Source of the DNA: Alphaproteobacteria bacterium
GTDB lineage: Bacteria; Pseudomonadota; Alphaproteobacteria; Rhodobacterales; Rhodobacteraceae
Assembly (NCBI GenBank): GCA_030830465.1
Contig: JAURMY010000178.1
Location: forward strand, 1 to 14,303
Direction: 5' to 3'
Length of the DNA: 14,303 nt
Shown here one piece after another: positions 6,563 through 13,355 of this stretch (positions within the stretch are counted from its first letter, which is position 1; every line of letters starts with the position of its first letter). The notes below the pieces were generated by a model, which did no database searches, had not been told where the DNA came from, and worked only from the letters and a program-made list of their open reading frames with translations. The translations under genes and the position numbers were made by a program.

Positions 6563-7573
6563 TTGAGTGTTCTAAGCTCATATCGACTGCGGCTGGAAAG
6601 ACAGCGCAAGCGGGTTCGATCGCTGAGAAAACTCAGAGAGCTTGACTGTGTCAAAGACCGCACGGCGGATATTCATCCCGAAGACATCTTGCTGTTCTGC
6701 ACCCTGCGCAATGAACGCACGCGGCTGCCCTATTTTCTGGAGTATTACCGCAACCTTGGGGTCGACAAGTTTCTGTTTGTGGAAAACGGTTCGGATGACG
6801 GCTCGCGGGAATTTCTGGAGGATCAGCCGGATGTGTCGCTTTGGACCACCACGCAAAGCTATAAACGGGCAAAGTTCGGGGTTGATTGGCTGAACGGGCT
6901 TCAATCCCGGTTTGGTGCCGGGCACTGGAATCTGGTCGTCGATGTGGATGAGTTTTTCATCTATCCTTTCTGCGACAGCCGCCCGTTGCGCGCGCTGACC
7001 GACTGGCTGGACGCATCTTCGATCAAATCTTTCGGCGCGATGTTGCTGGATATGTATCCGAAAGATCCGCTCGATCAGATCGCCTATGCCGAAGGGCAGA
7101 ACCCGATGGAGATCGCCGAATATTTCGACAGCGGCAATTACATGATCTCGCGCAATCCGAAATACGGCAACCTGTGGATTCAGGGCGGGCCAAGGGCGCG
7201 GGTGTTTTTTGCCAATGAACCGGCGCGGGCCCCGGCATTGAACAAAATTCCGCTGGTGAAATGGGCCAAAGGCAACGTTTACACCAGTTCCACCCACAGC
7301 CTGCTGCCGCGCGGCCTGAATCTGGTTTATGACGAATGGGGCGGGGAAAAAGCCTCGGGCATTCTGTTGCACGCCAAGTTTCTGGACAGCTTCAAAGACA
7401 AGTCCGAGGAAGAACTGAAGCGCAAACAGCATTTTGCCAACAGCCACGAATACCGCGCATATAACAAGGGCCTGAAAACCAGTCCAAGCCTGTGGTGCCG
7501 CTGGTCGGAAAAATACATCAACTGGCGTCAGCTTGAAATCCTTGGGCTGATGTCCAAAGGCAACTGGGTATAG
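6563..7573 (+). CDS. Glycosyltransferase of the family 2 / family 92-like type
   Basis: A predicted GT-A glycosyltransferase of 336 residues. The core begins at about residue 42 with LLFCTLRNERTRLPYFLEYY, then GVDKFLFVENGSDDGSREFL, the pattern of the Pfam Glyco_tranf_2_4 group. VVDVDEFFIYP holds the metal-binding DVD at 127-129. Later conserved-looking pieces are NYMISRNPKYG, WIQGGPRARVFF and HAKFLDSFKDKSEEELKRK. The first 40 residues are strongly basic (RLRLERQRKRVRSLRKLREL), which may help the protein sit on the membrane or contact a partner. It starts with TTG, backed by a good ribosome-binding site. A 52-bp gap with a hairpin separates it from the GT4 gene, and the next gene starts 8 bp after its stop. 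The sugar it transfers cannot be read from the sequence. Confidence 0.8.
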   Translation: MSVLSSYRLRLERQRKRVRSLRKLRELDCVKDRTADIHPEDILLFCTLRNERTRLPYFLEYYRNLGVDKFLFVENGSDDGSREFLEDQPDVSLWTTTQSYKRAKFGVDWLNGLQSRFGAGHWNLVVDVDEFFIYPFCDSRPLRALTDWLDASSIKSFGAMLLDMYPKDPLDQIAYAEGQNPMEIAEYFDSGNYMISRNPKYGNLWIQGGPRARVFFANEPARAPALNKIPLVKWAKGNVYTSSTHSLLPRGLNLVYDEWGGEKASGILLHAKFLDSFKDKSEEELKRKQHFANSHEYRAYNKGLKTSPSLWCRWSEKYINWRQLEILGLMSKGNWV

Positions 7574-7581
7574 GGGGCGGC

Positions 7582-9279
7582 ATGGGCGTTGGTTTCATCA
7601 TGCTGGTCCATCAGGATCTGGACCGCGCGGCGCAGGTCGCCGGATATTGGGCGCAACATGACTGCCCAGTGGTGATCCATGCCGACAGTCGCGCCAATGC
7701 GGATGACTATGCCGAAATGAAGGCGCGTCTGGCGCAGTTCAACAATGTTGTTTTCGCCCAGCAGCGGGCCTGTGACTGGGGCAAATTCTCGATCGTTGCG
7801 GCGACACTGGATTGTGCCGAGATCCTGTTGGACCAGTTCGCCGATGTCAGCCATGTGTTCCTGGCCAGCGGTTCCTGTCTGCCGCTGCGGCCAGCGGCGG
7901 ATCTGGAAACCTATCTTGGCGAGCGGCCCCAAACCGACTTTATTGAATCTGTGACGACCGAAGAAGTTGTGTGGACGGTCGGCGGGCTGGATCGGGAAAG
8001 ATTTACGTTGCGCTTCCCGTTCAGCTGGAAAAAACACCGATGGCTGTTTGATCACTATGTGCGGTTGCAGCGGCGCGTCGGATACCGGCGGCGCATCCCT
8101 GTGGATATTGAACCGCATCTGGGATCGCAATGGTGGTGCCTGACCCGCACGACACTAAACGCCATTCTGCGCGACCCGAAGCGCCCGGAATACGATGCCT
8201 ATTTTCAAAAGGTATGGATCCCGGATGAGGCGTATTTTCAAACACTTGTGCGGAAACATTCAAGTAACATCGAAAGTCGGTCCCTGACCCTTTCGCGGTT
8301 TGATTATCAGGGTAAGCCGCATATCTTTTACGATGATCACTTGCAGCTTTTGCAGAGGTCGGATTGTTTTGTCGCGCGCAAGATCTGGCCCAAGGCCAAC
8401 AAGCTGTACCGGCGGTTCCTGGCGGATGAGTTCAAATCGCTGGCGGCGGTTGAACCGAACCCGCGCAAACTGGACCGGATCTTTGCCAAAGCGATTGAGC
8501 AACGCACACGCGGGCGTTCCGGGCTGAAAATGCAAAGCCGCTTTCCGCGCGGCGAAAGCTGGCATTTGCAAAAGACCTGCGCGCCCTACAGCGTCTATCA
8601 GGGCTTCAGCGACATTTTCACGAATTTCGAAACCTGGCTGGAAAAACGCACGGGCACCCGCGTGCACGGCCATCTTTTTGATATCACCGAAGTGCGGTTT
8701 TCAGGTCATGCCGATGTCTATAACGGCGGTCTGTCCAACAGCGCGAAACTGCGCGACTATAACCCCGAGGCGTTTCTGACCAACCTGATTTGGAACACCC
8801 AGGGCGAGCATCAAAGCTTTCAGTTCGGGCCGGCCGATGTGCAGTCCATCACCGATTGTCTGGCCAGCGATCAGAATGCCAGCGTCCATATCGTGACCGG
8901 CGCCTGGTCGGTGCCGCTGTTCAATTCCGACATGGAGTTTGAACGTATCCGGCGGGTGGCGGCGCGATATCAGGCGATCGAGGTAGAGTTCATCAAGCGT
9001 TTGCGACTGCGCGATGCCCGCGCCACCGTTCGGGTCTGGAGCCTTTCGGAATTTGTTGAAAACCCGATGCCGATTTTGCAATCGATCATTGATTTGCTGG
9101 ATCCGGGTTCGTACCGGCGATTGACCGAAGTGCCGAAGATGGCCGATCTGAAAGGCTTTGGCCAGTTTGTGCAAAAACTGAAAAACGAGGGCATGAACCC
9201 GCATTCGATCGGTGATTTCCCGCTGGGTGAATTGCCGGCCTATCAGAAGATGCCCATCAAGCCTTACGTTGTGCGCTGA
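7582..9279 (+). CDS. Branch-type (GT14-like) glycosyltransferase with a large C-terminal domain of unknown function
   Basis: The N-terminal half (about 1-270) matches the Core-2/I-branching beta-1,6-N-acetylglucosaminyltransferase and peptide xylosyltransferase family. The signs are MLVHQDLDRAAQ at the start, IHAD (32-35), FLASGSCLPLRP (93-104, standing for the family SG-x-D-x-PL motif), GSQWWCLTR (181-189) and PDEAYFQT (214-221), whose Glu216 aligns with the catalytic glutamate. In bacteria the donor may be UDP-GlcNAc, UDP-xylose or another sugar. The C-terminal half (about 300-565) is unlike any domain whose function I know. From memory, Rhodobacteraceae Branch proteins carry such an extension, catalogued in Pfam as DUF5927/DUF5928. 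The ATG follows GGGGGCGG, and the stop shares one base with the sulfotransferase start (TGATG). The close coupling suggests that branching and sulfation are linked. Confidence 0.83.
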   Translation: MGVGFIMLVHQDLDRAAQVAGYWAQHDCPVVIHADSRANADDYAEMKARLAQFNNVVFAQQRACDWGKFSIVAATLDCAEILLDQFADVSHVFLASGSCLPLRPAADLETYLGERPQTDFIESVTTEEVVWTVGGLDRERFTLRFPFSWKKHRWLFDHYVRLQRRVGYRRRIPVDIEPHLGSQWWCLTRTTLNAILRDPKRPEYDAYFQKVWIPDEAYFQTLVRKHSSNIESRSLTLSRFDYQGKPHIFYDDHLQLLQRSDCFVARKIWPKANKLYRRFLADEFKSLAAVEPNPRKLDRIFAKAIEQRTRGRSGLKMQSRFPRGESWHLQKTCAPYSVYQGFSDIFTNFETWLEKRTGTRVHGHLFDITEVRFSGHADVYNGGLSNSAKLRDYNPEAFLTNLIWNTQGEHQSFQFGPADVQSITDCLASDQNASVHIVTGAWSVPLFNSDMEFERIRRVAARYQAIEVEFIKRLRLRDARATVRVWSLSEFVENPMPILQSIIDLLDPGSYRRLTEVPKMADLKGFGQFVQKLKNEGMNPHSIGDFPLGELPAYQKMPIKPYVVR

Positions 9280-10718
9280 TGGCCAGGGGGCGGTATTCCT
9301 ATTTCGTCCTGTTCGCGGAAATGCGGACCGGGTCGAATTTTCTGGAACAGAATATCAACCAGTACCCCGACCTGAGCTGCTTTGGCGAGCTGTTCAACCC
9401 GCATTTTGTCGGCGGTCCGAACCGGGATGATGTGTTCGGCGTGACATTGGCGCAGCGGGAACAAGACCCCTACGGCTTGCTGGACAAAATCAAACAACAC
9501 GATCCGGCGATATTGCCGGGATTTCGGTTTTTCAACGATCATGACCCGCGAATTCTGCTCCGTTGCCTAAAGGACCGGGACTGCGCCAAGGTGATCCTGA
9601 CCCGCAACGCGCTTGACAGTTATGTTTCGCGCAAGATTGCCGCCGAAACAAACCAGTGGAAGCTGACCAATATCAAGCACCAGAAATCCGCGCGGATCCG
9701 GTTTGATCTGGCGGAGTTTCAACAGCATCTGGATGCGACCCAGGCGTTTCAGTTGGAAATTCTGCACGACTTGCAGGTCAGCGGGCAAACCGCGTTTTAC
9801 CTGAACTATGATGACATCCACGATCTGGAGGTTTTGAACGGGCTGGCCGCTTTTCTGGGGTCGGATCACCAAGCGGAAGCGGTCAAAAAGAACCTCAAGC
9901 GGCAAAATCCCGAGCCTTTGTCAGAGAAGGTCGTCAACTATGACGAAATGCTGTCGGGGCTGCGCGAGATCGATTTTCTTGATCTGTCCCGGACCCCCGC
10001 GTTTGAGCCGCGTCGCGGGGCGGGGGTGCCACAATTCCTTGCCGGCAGCCGGACGCCGATGTTGTTTATCCCTATCAAGGGCGGGCCGGTTTCCGCCGTG
10101 TCCGCCTGGATGACCGGCCATAATGGTGGCGGTGAACAGGCGCTGGTGTCAGGGCTGAACCAGAAAACCCTGCGGATGTGGCGCGAAGACAATCCCGGCT
10201 TTCAAAGTTTCACGGTTCTGCGTCATCCGGTGGCGCGGGCCTATGCCGGGTTTTGCCGTCATGTGCTGGGGCCGCAAAACGGTGGCGGCGCTGATCTGCG
10301 CGACCGGATCCGGCGCGACCATAATGTTCTGATCCCGGATGAGGGGGCCGAGGCCAAGGGCTATGATCTGGCGACACATAAGGCGGCGTTTCTGGCATTT
10401 CTGAAGTTTCTGAAGGCCAATCTGGCGGATCAGACGGGACTGCGCGTCCACGCCGCCTGGGCCAGTCAGACAGCGATATTGGAAGGCTCGGCCACCCTTC
10501 TGCCGCCTTCACATATCATTCATGAGGACCATCTGGCGCGCGGTCTGGCCCATATCGAAAACCTGCTGGGCCTGCCGCGGATTCCCTTTCAGGCCCAGAA
10601 AGAGACAAAGCAGCCCTTCGCGCTGGACGCGGTTTATGATCAGGATATCGAAAACCGCCTGCGCGATATCTATCAGCGCGACTATTTGAATTTCGGATTT
10701 TCGGATTGGCAGCCCTAA
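9279..10718 (+). CDS. NodH-like sulfotransferase with two sulfotransferase-like halves
   Basis: Predicted to move sulfate from PAPS onto a glycan, releasing PAP. The first half (about 1-235) begins FVLFAEMRTGSNFLEQNIN, a 5'-phosphosulfate-binding loop of the bacterial Stf0/NodH kind with Arg16 at the usual lysine or arginine position. It goes on to VILTRNALDSYVSRKIA (105-121), the 3'-phosphate-binding segment with Arg109 and Ser114. The second half (about 255-479) repeats the plan: TPMLFIPIKGGPVSAVSAWM (259-278) resembles the HIPKTAGTS loop of Sulfotransfer_2 proteins but lacks its TAGTS, and FTVLRHPVARAYAGFCRHVL (311-330) resembles its Arg-rich 3'-site. At 479 residues it is about twice a single-domain enzyme. 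It is the last gene of the plus-strand run and overlaps the Branch gene by one base. Similar rhodobacterial proteins are often labelled nodulation protein NodH; no nodulation role is implied. Confidence 0.8.
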   Translation: MARGRYSYFVLFAEMRTGSNFLEQNINQYPDLSCFGELFNPHFVGGPNRDDVFGVTLAQREQDPYGLLDKIKQHDPAILPGFRFFNDHDPRILLRCLKDRDCAKVILTRNALDSYVSRKIAAETNQWKLTNIKHQKSARIRFDLAEFQQHLDATQAFQLEILHDLQVSGQTAFYLNYDDIHDLEVLNGLAAFLGSDHQAEAVKKNLKRQNPEPLSEKVVNYDEMLSGLREIDFLDLSRTPAFEPRRGAGVPQFLAGSRTPMLFIPIKGGPVSAVSAWMTGHNGGGEQALVSGLNQKTLRMWREDNPGFQSFTVLRHPVARAYAGFCRHVLGPQNGGGADLRDRIRRDHNVLIPDEGAEAKGYDLATHKAAFLAFLKFLKANLADQTGLRVHAAWASQTAILEGSATLLPPSHIIHEDHLARGLAHIENLLGLPRIPFQAQKETKQPFALDAVYDQDIENRLRDIYQRDYLNFGFSDWQP

Positions 10719-10720
10719 AG

Positions 10721-10816
10721 CGAATAGCGTTTTACCTGAAGCAAATTGCAATCGCCTAACGCGTTGAAATCTTTGATTTCAGGCAGCGTTTGGTGATTCA
10801 GGTTTAACGCGATTCG
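10721..10816. repeat. Nested imperfect palindrome in a convergent intergenic gap
   Basis: The outer arms 10721-10743 and 10794-10816 are inverted copies at 19 of 23 positions. Middle arms 10751-10762 and 10786-10797 match at 10 of 12. The centre is a perfect 7-bp stem, TGAAATC (10765-10771) and GATTTCA (10775-10781), with a TTT loop. Together they fill almost the whole gap between the sulfotransferase and ptsN stops. It could act as a two-way transcription terminator, although it has no T-run, or be a dispersed palindromic (REP- or MITE-like) element. One copy cannot decide between these. Confidence 0.7.
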
Positions 10817-10829
10817 ATCTAGGGGCGGG

Positions 10830-11294
10830 TCAGGCGGCCTTTGGTGTCGCGACTTCGGTCAGGATCGCGAACAATGCCGTTTCATCGGCGTTTGACCGCA
10901 GTTTTGCCCGAATGCCGCTGTCGCGCAACGAACGCGAAACCAGCGCCAGCGCCTTCAGGTGATCGACACCCGAATCAACGGGCGCAAACAGGGCAAACAC
11001 CAGATCGACCGGCTGTCGGTCCAACGAGTCATAGTCGATCGGCTTTTCCATGCGGAAGAACACGCCGACAATGTGATCCAAACCCTCAACCCGGGCATGC
11101 GGGATCGCCACACCTTCGCCAACGCCGGTCGGCCCAAGGCTTTCGCGTTCTTGCAAGGCGTCAAACGCCTCGTTTTCGTCGATGCCATAAATGCTTGCCG
11201 CGACCTGGGCCATTTCCTGCAAAACACGTTTCTTGCCGACGGCCTTGGTGACTGACCGAACAGCCTTGTGACGAAGAATATCTGAAACCTGCAT
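10830..11294 (-). CDS. ptsN: Nitrogen-PTS phosphocarrier protein EIIA-Ntr
   Basis: A cytoplasmic 154-residue regulator of the EIIA family, phosphorylated by the PtsP-NPr chain and acting by protein contact rather than by sugar uptake. GEGVAIPHARVEGL (59-72) holds the phospho-accepting His66 in the motif IPHAR. Other family features are the opening segment VSDILRHKAVRSVTKAVGKKRVLQEMA, the VGVFFRMEKPIDYDSLD-like strand, VDLVFALFAP and DHLKALALVSRSLRD. It starts at the ATG at 11294-11292 behind only a weak GGG match. It lies 59 bp downstream of hpf in the usual rpoN-hpf-ptsN order, with a strong GC hairpin between. In alphaproteobacteria this protein usually lacks PTS permeases and touches potassium uptake and stress signalling; none of that can be checked here. 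Confidence 0.95.
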   Translation of the reverse strand: MQVSDILRHKAVRSVTKAVGKKRVLQEMAQVAASIYGIDENEAFDALQERESLGPTGVGEGVAIPHARVEGLDHIVGVFFRMEKPIDYDSLDRQPVDLVFALFAPVDSGVDHLKALALVSRSLRDSGIRAKLRSNADETALFAILTEVATPKAA

Positions 11295-11314
11295 AAAACC
11301 CGTTGCGTTGTTGT

Positions 11315-11335
11315 GGCCGGGCGCTGGGCCCGGCC
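11315..11335 (-). other. GC-rich hairpin between hpf and ptsN
   Basis: A perfect 8-bp stem, GGCCGGGC (11315-11322) and GCCCGGCC (11328-11335), has a 5-nt loop. It starts 18 bp past the hpf stop. In the direction of transcription it is followed by ACAACAACG rather than a T-run, so full termination is unlikely. It may protect the hpf end of the message or lower ptsN expression. Confidence 0.5.
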
Positions 11336-11353
11336 GGTTGTCTTTGAACGGCG

Positions 11354-11932
11354 TTATCCGCCGTTTGTCGGGTCAATCCATCCGATATTGCCGTCTTCAC
11401 GGCGATAGACAACATTGACCCCGTTGTTCCGTTCGTTCTTGAACACCAAAAGCGGTGCGCCGTCCAATTCCATTTGCATCACCGCCTCACCGACCGACAA
11501 AGATTTAATCTTGGTTGTCATTTCGGCAATGATAATCGGCTGTAATGTGTCCGGTTCGGCGTCGTCCGGCTCATTGTGCGATCCGGCGAGGATATAGGAC
11601 GAAGCGGCACGGGATTCAACCGGTGTTACGCGTTCTTTGTGATGGTCCTTCAGACGGCGTTTATAGCGCCGCATCTGTTTGTCGATTTTCTCGGCGCACT
11701 TGTCAAAAGATTCATAAATATCATATGCATGCGCCTTCGCCTGAGATGTCAGCCCGGTTGACAGATGGATCGTTGCCTCACATACGAACTCGGTCGCATC
11801 CTTGGAAAAAATGACGTTGGCGTTGGTCGGACGCTCGGCGTATTTCTTGATGGACTCATTGAATTCCGATTCAACATGGCTGCGCAATGCGTCGCCGATA
11901 TCGATGTGCTTGCCGCTGACTTGGTACTGCAT
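11354..11932 (-). CDS. hpf: Ribosome hibernation promoting factor, long form
   Basis: Binds the 30S decoding region in stationary phase and, in the long form, dimerises 70S ribosomes to 100S through its C-terminal domain. The N-terminal domain (about 1-100) has MQYQVSGKHIDIGDALRSHV, ATIHLSTG and the basic helix AEKIDKQMRRYKRRLKDHHK. An acidic linker (SHNEPDDAEPD) follows. The C-terminal domain (about 130-192) carries KIKSLSVGEAVMQMELDGAP, LLVFKNERNNGVNVVYRRED and GNIGWIDP. The 192-residue length fits the long form. Two ATG codons stand side by side at 11935 and 11932. AAGGAG at 11938-11943 is 2 bp from the first and 5 bp from the second, so I chose the second. It is 112 bp downstream of rpoN, in a gap that may contain its own promoter. 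Confidence 0.94.
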   Translation of the reverse strand: MQYQVSGKHIDIGDALRSHVESEFNESIKKYAERPTNANVIFSKDATEFVCEATIHLSTGLTSQAKAHAYDIYESFDKCAEKIDKQMRRYKRRLKDHHKERVTPVESRAASSYILAGSHNEPDDAEPDTLQPIIIAEMTTKIKSLSVGEAVMQMELDGAPLLVFKNERNNGVNVVYRREDGNIGWIDPTNGG

Positions 11933-11937
11933 CATTT

Positions 11938-11943
11938 CTCCTT
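11938..11943 (-). promoter_or_regulatory. Ribosome-binding site of hpf
   Basis: On the minus strand AAGGAG stands 5 bp before the ATG at 11932-11930 and 2 bp before the ATG at 11935-11933. The spacing favours the downstream ATG and removes one residue from the longest reading. Confidence 0.6.
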
Positions 11944-12047
11944 ATCGTTCTATAGTGACGGCCTTTCCGGCCCATTCCTGCCTTGAGGAATTCCTTGAAA
12001 TATTTGGGAAAAAGTCGCGCTGAAATATGAATTCAAGACCACTGCGT

Positions 12048-13340
12048 TCAAAGAATTCTCTTTGATCTGCGGCGTTGGACTGAAGACGAAATTTTCAGAC
12101 ATTCCCTGTATTTGGCTACAGTCCGGCGGGAGATGTCAACACCGCTTTCGCGCAAATGCGTCGTTATTGCGTCATCCGACAAGATATTTCCGGGCGATTC
12201 GGCGTTGATCAATCTGCGGATCTGATGCTGTACCGCGCGGGCGGAAATGCCGGTGTTTGCGCCAGAAGACTTCAGGCCGGAACTGAAAAAATACCGCAAC
12301 GGATAGACACCGAACCGACAGCTTAGGGACTTGTTCGCAACGGCGCGCGTGATCGTCGCGGGGTGCAGGTTCATGTCTTGGGCAAGGGCTTTTTGCGTCA
12401 GCGGAACCAGCGCGCCCGGCCCTTCGGTGAAAAATGCGGCCTGACGTGAAACAAGTTTATGCGCGACCAGCAACAGCGTTTTTGACCGGGCCTCTATCGC
12501 GGTCAGCAGGCTTTGGGCGCGCAGCCGCTGTGCGCGCAAATAGTCGAGGGTCGCCGCATCCTGCCGACGGGGGCCGTCCAGTTCGGGGGCTGTGATTGCA
12601 AGGGTTGGCAGGGTTGAATGGGTCAATTCAACCGTCAGCCGGCCCTTTTCGTCGGCGGAAACAAGAACATCGGGCACGACGATAGCGGCGGTCGCGGCGG
12701 TGAATTTGTCGACCGGATTGCCGGTGAGGGTTTTCAGGATCGCCAGCAATTCCGGCACGGTGCGGCCCGCAAGCGGTTTTAGGCGTTTCAGGTCCGAAAG
12801 GCGCGCGCGCGCCATGTCAGGCAGATTGTCCAGCAAGAATTGGCGGTCGGACTCGATCACACCGGCGGCGACAAGTTGCAGGTTCAGACATTCCCGCAGG
12901 TTTCTGGCGCCAATTCCGACGGGTTCACAGGTTTGAAGCAGGTCAATCGCCCTTGCAACCTGAGTTTCGCTTGTCCCCAACTCAGCGGCGATTGCGGCGT
13001 CACTGTCAGCAACATAGCCCTGCTCTGTCAGATTGCCGGCCAGATGGGTCGCAATTGCGCGACTGTCAGCAGGCGCCTTGATAAGGCCGATTTGCGCGAT
13101 CAGATGCTGGAACAGGCCGGTCTGCTGGGCGACGGTCCCAAGGGCGAAATCATAGGACCGGCGCGCGGTTTCAAACCCTGTTTCGCCGATCGCCAGCAAA
13201 GGGTTTTCCTCAATTTCAGCCTGAACAAGCGCCTCAATTTCGGTTGCCGACATTTGCAGAACCGCCAGCGACTGCCGCAAACCCGGAGTCAGGGCAAGGC
13301 GCTGGGTCTGGCGTACCCTGAGGCCGGGTTTTACCGCCAT
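12048..13340 (-). CDS. rpoN: RNA polymerase sigma-54 factor
   Basis: Directs RNA polymerase to -24/-12 promoters and needs AAA+ activators. All main parts are recognisable. The glutamine- and leucine-rich activator-contact region I (about 5-50) has LRVRQTQRLALTPGLRQSLA and ENPLL. The core-binding region follows (about 75-270). The helix-turn-helix is around LTQKALAQDMNLHPATITRAV (314-334), with GVYPLRYFFSSG at 344-355. The RpoN box SRRTVAKYRE is at 404-413, with serine for the usual first alanine. At 430 residues it is shorter than the 477 of E. coli, and the acidic region II between regions I and III is nearly absent, as in several alphaproteobacteria. The ATG at 13340 is 15 bp after the lptB stop behind a weak ribosome-binding site. 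It lies in the standard lptB-rpoN order. Confidence 0.94.
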   Translation of the reverse strand: MAVKPGLRVRQTQRLALTPGLRQSLAVLQMSATEIEALVQAEIEENPLLAIGETGFETARRSYDFALGTVAQQTGLFQHLIAQIGLIKAPADSRAIATHLAGNLTEQGYVADSDAAIAAELGTSETQVARAIDLLQTCEPVGIGARNLRECLNLQLVAAGVIESDRQFLLDNLPDMARARLSDLKRLKPLAGRTVPELLAILKTLTGNPVDKFTAATAAIVVPDVLVSADEKGRLTVELTHSTLPTLAITAPELDGPRRQDAATLDYLRAQRLRAQSLLTAIEARSKTLLLVAHKLVSRQAAFFTEGPGALVPLTQKALAQDMNLHPATITRAVANKSLSCRFGVYPLRYFFSSGLKSSGANTGISARAVQHQIRRLINAESPGNILSDDAITTHLRESGVDISRRTVAKYRECLKISSSVQRRRSKRIL

Positions 13341-13355
13341 TGGCCCGGACCGGAC

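Noticed and set aside
6578..7447. A 289-codon minus-strand open frame opposite the family 2/92-like transferase
   Set aside because: It is an antisense shadow; the plus strand has a ribosome-binding site, a glycosyltransferase motif set and operon spacing.
9279..10718. A role in root nodulation, as the NodH name would suggest
   Set aside because: No nod genes are nearby; the similarity is to sulfotransferases in general, and the neighbours point to a surface polysaccharide.
11983..11999. Palindrome around AGGAATTCCT upstream of hpf as a regulator site
   Set aside because: It is only a 10-bp perfect core with weak extension, no known operator matches it, and no promoter could be placed around it.
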